Made by a program: the position numbers and the translations under genes. The notes beneath the pieces were generated by a model, which was given only the letters and a program-made list of their open reading frames with translations, ran no database searches and was not told where the DNA came from. From positions 1 through 64,000 of the forward strand of contig CAKKRC010000038.1 in NCBI GenBank assembly GCA_919902495.1: DNA of 64,000 nt. The letters are read 5' to 3'. This document shows, piece after piece, positions 18,621 to 28,563 of the stretch. Position 1 is the first letter of the stretch. Every line of letters begins with the position of its first letter. Source of the DNA: Nitrospiria bacterium (GTDB lineage: Bacteria > Nitrospirota > UBA9217).

Positions 18621-20041
18621 AAAGGGGTCACCTCGCACGCGACTTTAAAGTGCAGAAGCTTGTCCCCGCCCTGGCCGATGATGGAGATCGACGGTTCACC
18701 GCGCCGCCGCAAGCCGCTGAATCCGTCGATCATGGCGATGATGCGCGTCAGCAGCTTGTTGGTCCCGACCTGGGAAGGATAGGGGGTCACGAAGTCGATC
18801 TCGAGCGACGGGATTTCCTGCCGGACCTGGAACGTCAGACCGCCGATATACACGCCGTCGGGCGTCTTTTCCGCGAGATAGCCGAGCATCGGGTACCAGG
18901 CGGTCTGTGAGGACATGAGGCGCGTCAGATACTGCCGGTTACGCAGATAGGGGTCTGTTCCCTTGCCCGGCTGCTCGCGGGCGGTCGATTCACGGAGCCT
19001 GGTCTCCAGGAGGGCCTTTGTTCTGCCGTATTGCGTTTCCATTGCGAAAGCGGTAACGATGAGGACCAGGCCGATCGCACCGGCCGTCGCCATGCGGGCG
19101 GTCTTTCCCAGCGGGAGCTGCCAGGAAAGGTCCCGGGGAAGGTAATTGACCGCGGTCCCGTCGAGCAGGCCCAGGGCCAGGCCGTGGAGCGCGGTGTAGA
19201 GATAGCCGTCCTCGACCGATTCCCCGAAGGTGTTCAGCTGCGAGACGTCGAAGCCCGTTGATTCCTTGACCACATCGCTGATGCCGGAGAGCGTGCTGCC
19301 CGACCCGGCGATCCACAATTTAGCAAGCGGTGTGTCCGGGTGGTCGTGCTGGTACGCAGCATGCGCGGTATAGACCAGTTCGGCCGTCCGGTAGACCTGC
19401 AGCTTCGCGATCCGTTCGGGCGTTTTGCCTTCTTCGAGCTCCTTTTCCCGGTCGACGGGGGGGATGGACATCTTATGATAGAAGAGGACCTGGGCTCCCA
19501 TCAGTGCGGTCAGTTCGATGTAGTCTTTCGTGATCTCCAGGAGTGCGATGGCGTGAAGGGCCTCGCCCTGGATCTGGTGCAGCGCTTTCAGGTTCGAAGG
19601 GAGGGCAGTTGAGGCGGTCTGTATCCGGATACCGAGGTCCCCGAAAAATCCGACCAGTGAGGAAAGCGGATCGCGCTTGACGGTCTCCACGATGAATGCC
19701 TGGCGGTCGCCTCCGCCCGAAACTGCCGGATACACGCCGAGGATCGGCGACGCGTCCCCGGTCTCCTTGACCATTCTTCTCCGGATGACCTTTTCGGCGT
19801 CCGCACCGGACATGAGCGGCGTCCGCTGGATGGAGACCGCCACATCTTCGGCAGGAAGGATGAGATGCGCCTTGTCGAGCTTGACGCCCGATTCACTGCC
19901 GATGTCCGCAAGGACCTTTCCGGCAAGGGCCTTGTCCTGAAGGGAAAAGCGTTCGCAGCTTTTCCGGTACTGGACGGTCTTCCCGTCGGTGATCAGCACG
20001 TTCAGCCCCTGTCCTCTCAGATCGAACAATATATTCTTCAT
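18617..20041 (-). CDS. Fused PilM-PilN-like pilus assembly protein
   Basis: The 474-residue protein joins an actin-like PilM domain (about 1-285; phosphate-binding loop region IAGSGSTLSG) to a PilN-like part with one membrane helix (about 311-330), a coiled coil and a periplasmic domain. PilM and PilN are usually separate and interact through the PilN N-terminal peptide; here they are one chain, as in GspL. It precedes PilO in the expected order. A dispersed repeat element separates it from the pseudopilin gene upstream. Confidence 0.78.
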   Translation of the reverse strand: MKNILFDLRGQGLNVLITDGKTVQYRKSCERFSLQDKALAGKVLADIGSESGVKLDKAHLILPAEDVAVSIQRTPLMSGADAEKVIRRRMVKETGDASPILGVYPAVSGGGDRQAFIVETVKRDPLSSLVGFFGDLGIRIQTASTALPSNLKALHQIQGEALHAIALLEITKDYIELTALMGAQVLFYHKMSIPPVDREKELEEGKTPERIAKLQVYRTAELVYTAHAAYQHDHPDTPLAKLWIAGSGSTLSGISDVVKESTGFDVSQLNTFGESVEDGYLYTALHGLALGLLDGTAVNYLPRDLSWQLPLGKTARMATAGAIGLVLIVTAFAMETQYGRTKALLETRLRESTAREQPGKGTDPYLRNRQYLTRLMSSQTAWYPMLGYLAEKTPDGVYIGGLTFQVRQEIPSLEIDFVTPYPSQVGTNKLLTRIIAMIDGFSGLRRRGEPSISIIGQGGDKLLHFKVACEVTPL

Positions 20042-20055
20042 GCCGGTCCCTTCGC

Positions 20056-20232
20056 TAGTTACTAAAGAATCAAATTCTACTCAAAATGGCCAGAAGAATT
20101 TTACCACAGAGAACACAGAGGGCACAGAGAAGACCTTGAAAGTAGTTATAAATCCAGCCTGGTTTTCGTTTTCCTCTGTGTTCTCTATGAACTCGGTGGC
20201 CAATAATCTTTTCCGGCTTGTCCGGGTTAGGG
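20056..20232. repeat. Dispersed two-ended element, copy 1 (CACAGAG interior)
   Basis: This 177-bp sequence has one end TAGTTACTAAAGAATCAAAT and the other, as complement, CCCTAACCCGGACAAGCC. Both ends recur at 35.6, 56.3-56.5 and 60.9-61.1 kb. The interior is an inverted repeat of CACAGAG units. It lies inside the pilus operon and its CCCTAA end supplies the stop codon of the pseudopilin gene. No target duplication was seen. Confidence 0.75.
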
Positions 20233-21087
20233 GCTTACTGACTGGATCTGCAGATTTACGAACAACGTGCCGCCGCTTGCGCTCACTGCCAATTCGAGCG
20301 GAGTTCCTCCCAAAGAGACGGTGCAGGAACTGTCCGAGAAGACGCCGGGTGAAACAAAAACGAACCCGACCGGAAGCGCCTCGGGAGGCGCGCAGGAGAA
20401 ATCCTGGGTATAGTTGACCTGCGCATTCCCGGCGGACCCCGTAATGACCTTGACGGCGCTGTCGCAGCAGGTCCTCGTGACCGCAACGCCGGAGCCGTTC
20501 CGGTATCGTGCAAGGACCCCGAGGTAAAGGCTCCGGGGCGCCTGAGGGGCCGTTTGAAAGGTCATGCTTATGTTCCCGAGCAGTGAGGACACGGGAGTGA
20601 CCTCCAGGAGGGAGACCTGTACATCGGGATCGCCGATGTCATCGGCGGTGGCCGCGGCGCCGTCCGCGCCGTAGCTCGTCAGGGCCGCGGCGATCCGTCT
20701 GCCGGATGCGTCCGTCGTCGTACCATACGCGATGACCCGGTCCCAGGCGTCCTTGTCGAAGGTGGTCGTATCAAATCCGGCGGGCAAATACGGACCGTTC
20801 CAGTTCGCTACGCCCGGGTCTGTGATAAGGTCGGTCAGCGACGCGGGCAGCTGCCCCAGATCGCCTGTGTATCCGAAATGGGTCCTGACGCCATTCTGCA
20901 CGATCCTGCGGTCGCCGACCAGGGCGATCTTCAGGTCCCGCATGCGCGTCCGGGTCAGTTCCTCATCGTTGCTTTCCCATACACGATAGACCATGGGGAT
21001 CATGATCCCGGCCAGGATCGAGATGATGGCCATGACGACGATGACCTCGATCAGCGTGAAGCCTTTTTCCCTGCGCGCGCGGATCAT
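20227..21087 (-). CDS. Type II/IV pseudopilin
   Basis: The protein has 286 residues with a basic leader, cleavage site KG then FTLIEV and an N-terminal hydrophobic helix, followed by a long C-terminal domain with two cysteines near residue 203 (TRTCCDSAVKV). It is longer than typical GspG (about 140), so it may be a MshO/GspJ-like minor pseudopilin or a large major pilin. Its ATG overlaps the GspF stop. Its last codons fall in a dispersed element, so the natural C-terminus may have been altered. Confidence 0.82.
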   Translation of the reverse strand: MIRARREKGFTLIEVIVVMAIISILAGIMIPMVYRVWESNDEELTRTRMRDLKIALVGDRRIVQNGVRTHFGYTGDLGQLPASLTDLITDPGVANWNGPYLPAGFDTTTFDKDAWDRVIAYGTTTDASGRRIAAALTSYGADGAAATADDIGDPDVQVSLLEVTPVSSLLGNISMTFQTAPQAPRSLYLGVLARYRNGSGVAVTRTCCDSAVKVITGSAGNAQVNYTQDFSCAPPEALPVGFVFVSPGVFSDSSCTVSLGGTPLELAVSASGGTLFVNLQIQSVSP

Positions 21088-22295
21088 CGGACGCGGACCC
21101 CTCCCGCGATCTTGTAGATAGGCAGGAACACCGACAGCAGGACCCCCAGCACCAGGACCCCGAGCAGAACGATGATGAGCGGTTCGAAGTAGCTGAACAC
21201 CTTTTTAAGGGTGTCCGGCACTTCCTTGTCGAACATGTCGCTGACCCGCTGTACGGCGGTGTCCAGGTTCCCCGTTTTCTCACCGATGGAGACCATCTCG
21301 ATGACGAGTGACGGGAATATCCCTGTTTTCATCATTGACGGCCCGATCCCTTCACCGTTGACCACTGATTCGGTGACCGTGGCCAGTCCTTCGGAAAGGA
21401 CGACATTGCGCACGACGGAGGCGGAGATCAGGAAGGTCTTCTCCACGTTCAGACCGGCCGCGTGCAGCGTCGCCAGTGTCTTGCAGTAGCGGGACAGGTC
21501 GATCTTCCGGATGAGCTGGCCGATAAGCGGGATCGACAGCAGGAATGAATCAAAGGCCCTGCGGCCTCCATAGGTCTTGAGCCAGAGCTTGAAGAGCACC
21601 GCGGCTGCGGCGATGCCGAGAACGATGAAGACGAAATAGCCGCTAACGAACCCGGCGACGGCGATAATGACCCTGGTGGGAAGCGGCAGCTCTACCCGAA
21701 GGCCGATCAGGATGGTTACCAGTCTCGGGAAGACGAAGACAAAGAGCGCGATGATCAGGAGGGTAATGGCGCTCAGGACCATGGCCGGATAGACGAGCGC
21801 CGAACGGACCGTCTTTCTGAAGGTCATCTGCCATTCGAGATACCGCATGAGGTCCGTCAGCATTTTTTCAAGTTTGCCCGAGGCCTCGCCGGCCGCGATC
21901 ATCTGGACATAATAGTCGGGGAAGACCGCCGGATATTCCTGCATGGCCTCGGACAGCGACATGCCGGCCTCAACTTTGGCGTAGACCAGACCGGCCACCT
22001 GCGCGATCTTCCCGTTCTCCTCGTTTTCCATGAGGTCGCCCAGGCCGTTCATGATGGACATGCCCGAGGTGATGATCATGTGAAGGAAATAGCTGAAATT
22101 GACGAGGTCCTGCTGATCGAACCGTACGGCGCCGCCGGCAAGATCGAGCAGGCCGGCCTTGACGGCTTCGATGAGGGTCAGGCCCTGCCGGATGAGCTTT
22201 TGCTCAAGGTCGGCTTCATCCCGGGCCTGCAGTTTGCCGGCGAGGATGTTGGCGTTGGCGTCGATCGCGCGATAGGTATAGGTCGCCATCGTCAC
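21084..22295 (-). CDS. PilC/GspF/MshG-type inner-membrane platform protein
   Basis: The protein has 403 residues with two T2SSF domains (about 65-190 and 265-390) and three main membrane segments (about 165-190, 215-240 and 370-395). It is the platform that couples the ATPase to pilin movement. A GTG start at 22295 overlaps the ATPase stop (GTGA); an ATG two codons later, giving MATYTYRAID, is equally possible and matches the family N-terminus better. Confidence 0.92.
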   Translation of the reverse strand: MTMATYTYRAIDANANILAGKLQARDEADLEQKLIRQGLTLIEAVKAGLLDLAGGAVRFDQQDLVNFSYFLHMIITSGMSIMNGLGDLMENEENGKIAQVAGLVYAKVEAGMSLSEAMQEYPAVFPDYYVQMIAAGEASGKLEKMLTDLMRYLEWQMTFRKTVRSALVYPAMVLSAITLLIIALFVFVFPRLVTILIGLRVELPLPTRVIIAVAGFVSGYFVFIVLGIAAAAVLFKLWLKTYGGRRAFDSFLLSIPLIGQLIRKIDLSRYCKTLATLHAAGLNVEKTFLISASVVRNVVLSEGLATVTESVVNGEGIGPSMMKTGIFPSLVIEMVSIGEKTGNLDTAVQRVSDMFDKEVPDTLKKVFSYFEPLIIVLLGVLVLGVLLSVFLPIYKIAGGVRVR

Positions 22296-23758
22296 GTACC
22301 CGTCCGGGTCACGGTGCTTATCTCCTCGATGGTCGTGGACCCCGACCTGACCCTGTCCAGTCCATTCTCGTACATGTCCTTGAATCCCTGCTCGACCGCC
22401 AGCCGCTTGATGTCGTCGAGTCCCACCCGCCGGTTGATCAGATCGCGGATCCCCGCGGTGACCTTGAGGATCTCATAGATGACCGACCTGCCCCGGTAGC
22501 CGGTGCCCCGGCACTCATCGCAGCCTTTCGCCCGGTAGAGGGGTGTTTGCCGGGGATCCACAGCCAGCGTTCCGTAGAGGACATGCTGCGCCGGCAGCGC
22601 CTCCCGGCACGCGGGGCAAAGGTTGCGCACCAGACGCTGGGCGATGACCGTGTCCAGCGTGGACGAAATGAGGAACGGCTCGATGCCCATGTCGACCAGC
22701 CGGACCAGGCTCGAAGCGGCATCGTTCGTGTGGAGCGTGCTGAAGACGAGATGGCCGGTCAGGGCCGCCCGCACCGCGAGTTCCGCCGTTTCCAGGTCCC
22801 GCATCTCGCCGACGAGAATGATGTCCGGGTCCTGCCGGAGAATGGAGCGGAGGCCCGTCGCGAAGGTAAGGCCCGCCTTGACATTCACCTGGGACTGCCT
22901 GACCAGAGGGATCTGGTACTCTACAGGGTCTTCCACGGTAAAGATGTTTCTGCTCACGGTATTGATGATGCTGAGGCAGGAGTAGAGCGTCGTGGTCTTG
23001 CCCGATCCGGTCGGGCCGGTGACGAGGATCATGCCGAACGGAAGTTTCAGCGTCTCGTTGATAAGCTGTATGTCGGCTTCCTTGAACCCCAGCGTGTCCA
23101 GCCCGAGCTTCAGGTGCGATTTGTCGAGGATCCGCGCGACGATATTCTCTCCGTTGATCAGGGGGAAGGTCGAGATCCGGAGGTCGAGCTTCTTGTCCTT
23201 ATGGAGGAACTCGGCGCTTCCGTCCTGCGGGACCCTGCTTTCGGCGATGTTCATATGGCCGAGGATCTTGAACCTTGAGATGATCGGATTAAGCAGGTTC
23301 CGCGGGAGGAGCATGCCGTGATGGAGCGCGCCGTCGACGCGGTAGCGGACCCGGGTCCCCCGGGCGTCCGGCCCGACGTGGACGTCGGTGGCGTTCTGCT
23401 TGATGCCCGTGATGATGATCTTGTCTACCAGGCGGACGAGCGGGGACTGGGCCGAATCGACGTGTTTGCGCTCCAGCCCGCTGTCCGTCTGGAACACGAT
23501 GCTGCTCTGCTTGACGAGCGACTCGATCTCCTCCGGGACCTCGAGGGAATCATCCTGGGTCTTCGGCGTGCCGGTGTCGGTATGGGTCAGGGAAAGGACG
23601 CGGAACAGGTCCTGCTGGGTGATGAATCCGTGGCTGAACAGTATCGCCCCCAGGAGCTCTCCGGTCTTTTTCTGCTCCTGGAGGGCGATCTGGATCTGCT
23701 CTTCCGTTACGCGGCCTTCTTCACGGAGGATGTCGCCTATGCGCTTGCGTTGTATCAA
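22292..23758 (-). CDS. PilB/GspE/MshE-type assembly ATPase with MshEN domain
   Basis: The protein has 488 residues. An N-terminal MshEN-like domain (about 4-60) with two copies of the RIGDILREEG...LQEQ pattern suggests direct c-di-GMP binding. Walker A (GPTGSGKTTT, 248-257), the GEMRDLETAE Walker B/Asp box, FSTLHTND His box and a four-Cys zinc site (CPAC...CDEC) are intact. The start is TTG (no upstream ATG stays open). It is the first gene of the pilus operon and the likely point of c-di-GMP control. Confidence 0.92.
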   Translation of the reverse strand: MIQRKRIGDILREEGRVTEEQIQIALQEQKKTGELLGAILFSHGFITQQDLFRVLSLTHTDTGTPKTQDDSLEVPEEIESLVKQSSIVFQTDSGLERKHVDSAQSPLVRLVDKIIITGIKQNATDVHVGPDARGTRVRYRVDGALHHGMLLPRNLLNPIISRFKILGHMNIAESRVPQDGSAEFLHKDKKLDLRISTFPLINGENIVARILDKSHLKLGLDTLGFKEADIQLINETLKLPFGMILVTGPTGSGKTTTLYSCLSIINTVSRNIFTVEDPVEYQIPLVRQSQVNVKAGLTFATGLRSILRQDPDIILVGEMRDLETAELAVRAALTGHLVFSTLHTNDAASSLVRLVDMGIEPFLISSTLDTVIAQRLVRNLCPACREALPAQHVLYGTLAVDPRQTPLYRAKGCDECRGTGYRGRSVIYEILKVTAGIRDLINRRVGLDDIKRLAVEQGFKDMYENGLDRVRSGSTTIEEISTVTRTGT

Positions 23759-24048
23759 GGGCTATTTCATCCTTTCGGTTTTAGTACTGGTCAAGACACT
23801 TATTTACCGGCAGGATCGCGTGATGAACTGCATTGGATCAGGGGTGTTGCTGATCATAACTCACTGTTATTATGGCAAAAAACGCGGCATCAGCTTTTTG
23901 GGGCCTATTGGAGCAGTGCGCCATTCCTTGTGTAAAGCTTAGGCAACAGTAAATTGCTGCGCAACGATTAAGATTATAGCATAAGATACAGAATATTTAC
24001 TGGAGCGTGCATTTTAGATTCCCTGCTTTACTGGCAAGTTCGCGAGCA
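23759..24048 (-). promoter_or_regulatory. Upstream region of the pilus operon
   Basis: No gene is seen here. The gap lies between the minus-strand hybrid kinase 3' end and the pilus ATPase start, and must contain the promoter for the pilus operon unless it is read through from the kinase. The stretch near 23965-24000 is AT-rich. No box could be assigned with confidence. Confidence 0.35.
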
Positions 24049-27000
24049 TCATCGATCAAGGACCTCTCTCACTTTATGGAGAAACGCGGCGGGCGTTATC
24101 GGTTTCGAAATGAATTCCACGGCGTCCAGAAGGGCACCGTTCTTGGTAAAAACATCTTCCGCGTATCCGCTCATGAAGATGCACCGCACCCCGGGAACAA
24201 GGGCCGTTATCTCACGATGGGCTTCTTTTCCGTTCATCTTGGGCATGATGCCGTCCAGGATGACCAGTCGTACGACATCCTTGTTCTCGATGAACTTATC
24301 GACCGCTTCCCGCCCGTTTTCCGCCTCGATGACCGTGTAACCCATATGCCGGAGGACCGTGGTGGTCATCTTGCGCAGACTGGCGTCATCTTCAGCCAGC
24401 AGGATCGTCTCGACGCCGCCTTTCAGCGGGACCGGCGTCTGCCCGGCAGGCCTCTCTGCCCGTTCCGATGATCGCACGCGCGGCAGATAGATATGAAACG
24501 CGGTCCCCTTGCCGGGTTCGGAATAAACGCTGATGAAGCCGTCATGGGTCTTGACAATGCCGTACACCGTTGCCAGACCAAGGCCGGTCCCTTTCCCCTG
24601 CTCCTTCGTGGTGAAGAAGGGCTCAAATATCCTGCGCTTCGTCTCCTCGTTCATCCCCATGCCCGTGTCCGAGGCGGAGAACATGACATACTCGCCCGGC
24701 TTGCCGTAGCCGTGGGCGTGCATAAAAGATTCATCCAGCGTGACCGGCTTCGTTTCCAGGGTCAGCGCGCCTTTATTCGGCATGGCGTCCCGCGCGTTCG
24801 TGACGAGGTTCATGACCACCTGCTCGATCTGCCCCCGGTCAGCGTTGATCAGCAGCTCGTCGCCTGAGAGGCGCGTTGTCATCTCGATGTCCTCCCGGAG
24901 CAGCCTCAGAAGGAACTTTTCGAACGTGCCGATCACGGCGTTCAAATCCAGCAATTCCTTTTTGACGGGCTGTCTTCTGCTGAACGTCAGGAGGCTCTGG
25001 GTCAGGGTCGTCGCGCGGGCCGCCGACTGGTGTATTTGCTCGAGGTCCAATCTGACCGGATGGTCTTCCGGGAGCTTCATTTCGGCAAGACTGCCGTAGC
25101 CGATGATCGCCGATAGAATATTGTTGAAGTCGTGGGCCACGCCGCCGGCAAGCTGTCCGACCGCCTCCATCTTCTGCGCCTGGCGGAGCTGGTCTTCAAG
25201 TTTCCGGTGTTCGGTGAGGTCCCTGATGATGCCGAGGAACAGGACTTGTTTTTGAGTAACCCAGGAGGTCACGGAAAGCTCCAGCGGGAATTCGCTTCCA
25301 TCTTTTCTCAGCCCGTGGAAATCCATGATCCTGCCCAGATACTGTGATGTCCCCGATGTGCTCACCCGCTCCAGACCTTTGAGGTGCTCCTTCCGGTAGC
25401 GCTCCGGCATCAGCATGGTCAGCGGTTTGCCGAGCGCCTCCTTGTTCGTGTATCCGAATATTATCTCCGCGCCGATGTTCCAGGTCATAATAGCGCCGGC
25501 GGCGTCCGACATGATGACGCCGTCGCTTGCCGTCTGCATCAGAGAACTGAACCTGAGCTCGGACTCCTTGAGCGCTTCCTCGGCGCGCTTCCGTTCGGTG
25601 ATGTCGCGTATAATCACCATGTCCGCGGGTTTGCCGTCGTACAAGATGACTCCCGCGCTCAGTTCAGACGGCGCGGGGCTGCCGTCCTTTCGCAGAAGAA
25701 TTGTTTCGTAGGTGCTTGGCAGCGCTTCTCCGGCCATGCGCCGTCGATACATGTCCGTGACACGCGGCATTTCCGAAGGATGGACGTGGGCCGTGTAGGG
25801 CGTTCCGAGAAGCTCCTCCACGCTGCTGCCGTCCAGTTCAGCCATGCGCGTATTGGCAAACTTGATGATGCCGTCCTTAACAATAATGATCCCGTCGTGC
25901 GCCAGTTCCACAAGGCTCCGGTACTTTTCCTCGCTCAGCCTCAATAGATCCTGCGCCCGCTTGGCCTCGGTGATGTCGCGAAGAATGGCCAGCGTATACA
26001 TCTCTCCACCGAGCAGGTAGTTTGTCACATGCACATCCATATTGAATGTTGTGCCGTCCTTCCGCAGGCCTCGTGTTACATCATAAGTGGGAACGGCCAG
26101 CCCTTGCTTGCGTTTCTGCTTGAACTCCCGGACCCGCTCCCGCTCCTCCGGCGCTATCGTGTTCACGATCTGCATGCCGATCAGTTCCTCGATCGAGTCG
26201 TATCCGAACAGTTTGACGTACGCGGGGTTTGCAAATACATGCTTATCGTCCCGGGATACGACGATCGCATCGAGGGAATTTTCAAAAATGGTCCTAAACT
26301 TCGCCTCGCTCTCCTGGAGCGCTTTTTCCGCAAGCTTGCGCTCGGTGATGTCATTTGACACGCCGATAACACCGACGATGTTGCCTGACTTGTCCCGCCA
26401 GGGCGTCTTATGAGCGAGAAAGACGCGTGTCTTGCCTTCGATAACACCGACCTCTTCGCGTTTGTAGGCCTGACCGCTTGACATCACCTGTTCATCCGTC
26501 TTGCGGAATTCATAGGCCGTTTCAGCAGGCAGCAGATCCCTGTCCGTCCGGCCTATCACGTCTGGTGCTCTATAGCCCAGCATGCCCGCCCCGGCTATGT
26601 TAATGGTGTGGTATCGCCCGGTTGTATCTTTAGCGAAAATAGCTTCTGTAGTACTCTCAATGATGGTGCTGAACAAACCCTTTTGCCGGAGCAATTCCTC
26701 CTCTGCCAACTTCTGCTCGGTAATGTCCTGAACAGTGCCGACCATTCGGACCGGTTTATTCTCAGCGTCCCGCTCCAGTCCGCCGCGGCCGTTGATGAAA
26801 CGGAGAGTGCCGTCCGGCAGAAGCGCACGAACCGTCAGGTCAGCCGGGTTGTTCCCGGCCAGGCAGGCGCTGATCCAGTCCTGCATCGCCGGCCGGTCGT
26901 CGGGATGGAGCAGACCGAGAAATGATTCGGGGGACAGAACAAAGGTCTCCGGCGAGCGTCCATAGATGCGGTATGTTTCCTCTGTCCAGGTCATAGTTCT

Positions 27001-27303
27001 GGCCTCTATTTCCCATGCCCAGCTCCCGATATGGGCGATCCGCTGGGATTCGGACAGGAGCTTTTCCTTTTCGCGCAGGTCCGCTTCCGCTTTCTTTTCT
27101 CGCATACTAAGGAGAACGACATATGACGTTATTGCAAGCAGGGTGATAATGATCAAGCGCGTACCGATCTCATGTGGAGAAGAAGTAAATACCAGGGACC
27201 GGAATGTCCCTTCATGGAAGATAAATGCGTCCATGGCGGAATCAAAAAGCCAGTATGCAACGCCGCCAAGGAGCAAACCCGATATCAGTTTTATGTGTGT
27301 CAT
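24049..27303 (-). CDS. Membrane hybrid histidine kinase PAS5-HisKA-HATPase-REC
   Basis: The protein has 1084 residues with two membrane helices (about 7-25 and 48-66) enclosing a short external loop, five PAS domains (about 80-700), HisKA with [10 protein letters not shown], an HATPase domain (GTGLGL) and a C-terminal receiver (Asp in VILDGIMP). It is 24 bases downstream of the HD-GYP regulator and probably co-transcribed with it. The external loop is too small for a classic sensor, so signals are probably read by the PAS domains. Confidence 0.9.
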   Translation of the reverse strand: MTHIKLISGLLLGGVAYWLFDSAMDAFIFHEGTFRSLVFTSSPHEIGTRLIIITLLAITSYVVLLSMREKKAEADLREKEKLLSESQRIAHIGSWAWEIEARTMTWTEETYRIYGRSPETFVLSPESFLGLLHPDDRPAMQDWISACLAGNNPADLTVRALLPDGTLRFINGRGGLERDAENKPVRMVGTVQDITEQKLAEEELLRQKGLFSTIIESTTEAIFAKDTTGRYHTINIAGAGMLGYRAPDVIGRTDRDLLPAETAYEFRKTDEQVMSSGQAYKREEVGVIEGKTRVFLAHKTPWRDKSGNIVGVIGVSNDITERKLAEKALQESEAKFRTIFENSLDAIVVSRDDKHVFANPAYVKLFGYDSIEELIGMQIVNTIAPEERERVREFKQKRKQGLAVPTYDVTRGLRKDGTTFNMDVHVTNYLLGGEMYTLAILRDITEAKRAQDLLRLSEEKYRSLVELAHDGIIIVKDGIIKFANTRMAELDGSSVEELLGTPYTAHVHPSEMPRVTDMYRRRMAGEALPSTYETILLRKDGSPAPSELSAGVILYDGKPADMVIIRDITERKRAEEALKESELRFSSLMQTASDGVIMSDAAGAIMTWNIGAEIIFGYTNKEALGKPLTMLMPERYRKEHLKGLERVSTSGTSQYLGRIMDFHGLRKDGSEFPLELSVTSWVTQKQVLFLGIIRDLTEHRKLEDQLRQAQKMEAVGQLAGGVAHDFNNILSAIIGYGSLAEMKLPEDHPVRLDLEQIHQSAARATTLTQSLLTFSRRQPVKKELLDLNAVIGTFEKFLLRLLREDIEMTTRLSGDELLINADRGQIEQVVMNLVTNARDAMPNKGALTLETKPVTLDESFMHAHGYGKPGEYVMFSASDTGMGMNEETKRRIFEPFFTTKEQGKGTGLGLATVYGIVKTHDGFISVYSEPGKGTAFHIYLPRVRSSERAERPAGQTPVPLKGGVETILLAEDDASLRKMTTTVLRHMGYTVIEAENGREAVDKFIENKDVVRLVILDGIMPKMNGKEAHREITALVPGVRCIFMSGYAEDVFTKNGALLDAVEFISKPITPAAFLHKVREVLDR

Positions 27304-27327
27304 GCCTGCTCCGCCAAACCGATCGCG

Positions 27328-28407
27328 TCAGTCCGCATTTCGGTCGAAGATCTCCTCGAAGAGCTGCCGGGACTCGGAAAACGCGGCAAGCACCGCGGGA
27401 TCGAAATGCTCCGGCTTCGTCCGCCCATCACCCTCGGTGATGATCCTGCATGCGGTCTCATGGTCGAACGGCCCCTTGTAGGGCCTTCGACTCCTGAGCG
27501 CGTCGTACTGATCGACGATGTTCACGATCCGGCCCTCGACCGGGATCTCCTCGCCCCGCAGGCCTTGCGGATAACCGCCCCCCTCCCACCGTTCGTGGTG
27601 CGTCAGGGCGATGCGCTCGGCCATCTCGAGCAGTTCCGAGTCGCCTCCCTTCAGGATCCTTGCACCGATCGTCGCGTGCGTCTTCATCAGGGCGAACTCC
27701 TCGGTGTTGAGCCGCCCGGGTTTCAGGATGATGTCGGAGGGGATCCCCACCTTGCCGATGTCGTGCATGGGGCTCGCGTAGGTGATCATGCCGATCCGGT
27801 CGTCGGACCAGCCAAGGTCCTTCGCCATGACTGCGCAGTAGTGGGATATTCTCTTGATGTGCGAGCCCGTGTCCTCGTCCTTGAACTCGGCGACCACGGT
27901 CAGGCGCTGGATGGTGTCGATGTAGCTTTTTTTCAGGGCTTCATGGGTCCGGGTAAGGTCTTCCGTCCGCTTCCGGACGGTGGCGTCAAGGATCTCTGCA
28001 TGCTGCTTCAGAAAGTCCTCATACTCCATGACCTTCATGAGGTTCTTGGTCCTGACGAGGAGTTCCGAAGTATCGACCGGCTTGGTGATGAAGTCGTTCG
28101 CCCCGGCCTCCAGGCACCGGAGGCGCGTCTCCCGGTCCGCCATGGCTGTTACCATAACGACCGGGATATGATGTGTCTCCGGATCGCTTTTGAGCCTGCG
28201 GCATGTCTCGAATCCGTCCATTTCGGGCATCATAATGTCGAGAAAGATCATATCCGGCATATACACCAGCGCCTTTTCAAGACATTCCTTACCATTCACC
28301 GCGGTTTCATAGGCATATCCGTAATTGTCGAGCATGAACGAAAGGACCTTGCGGTTCAGCTCTTCATCGTCGACGATCAGGACCTTGCGTTTGGTTGCTT
28401 CCTGCAT
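27328..28407 (-). CDS. Response regulator with HD-GYP phosphodiesterase domain
   Basis: The protein has 359 residues. The receiver (about 7-125; phosphoacceptor in [11 protein letters not shown]) is linked by a coil to HD-GYP (about 165-350), with HDIGK and [14 protein letters not shown]. It is a paralogue of the protein at 13979 (same order and length). Metal and GYP residues are conserved, so c-di-GMP hydrolysis is likely. The gene upstream is the seven-PAS kinase, from which it is separated by a 157-bp gap filled by an inverted repeat. Confidence 0.92.
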   Translation of the reverse strand: MQEATKRKVLIVDDEELNRKVLSFMLDNYGYAYETAVNGKECLEKALVYMPDMIFLDIMMPEMDGFETCRRLKSDPETHHIPVVMVTAMADRETRLRCLEAGANDFITKPVDTSELLVRTKNLMKVMEYEDFLKQHAEILDATVRKRTEDLTRTHEALKKSYIDTIQRLTVVAEFKDEDTGSHIKRISHYCAVMAKDLGWSDDRIGMITYASPMHDIGKVGIPSDIILKPGRLNTEEFALMKTHATIGARILKGGDSELLEMAERIALTHHERWEGGGYPQGLRGEEIPVEGRIVNIVDQYDALRSRRPYKGPFDHETACRIITEGDGRTKPEHFDPAVLAAFSESRQLFEEIFDRNAD

Positions 28408-28449
28408 GGCGCTTCTCCTTATACAGTAACGCGGCTTTCAGCCGCTGTC

Positions 28450-28548
28450 ATTGCAAAATGCAAAGTGTAAATTGCAAAGTTGTGGTATGGCCCGCGGCCA
28501 TGGTGTGATTCAACTCATTTTGCACTTTACAATTTGCAATCTGCAATT
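28450..28548. repeat. Intergenic inverted repeat of TTGCAAA units
   Basis: Arms 28450-28479 and 28518-28548 are imperfect inverted copies made of ATTGCAAAATGCAAAG-type units around a 38-bp core. It fills the gap between two co-oriented signalling genes. Confidence 0.65.
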
Positions 28549-28563
28549 GTTCTTTGCCATACT

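Noticed and set aside
20056-20232. Two-ended element as a classic MITE
   Set aside because: The ends are not inverted repeats of each other and no duplicated target bases could be found at any of the four copies.
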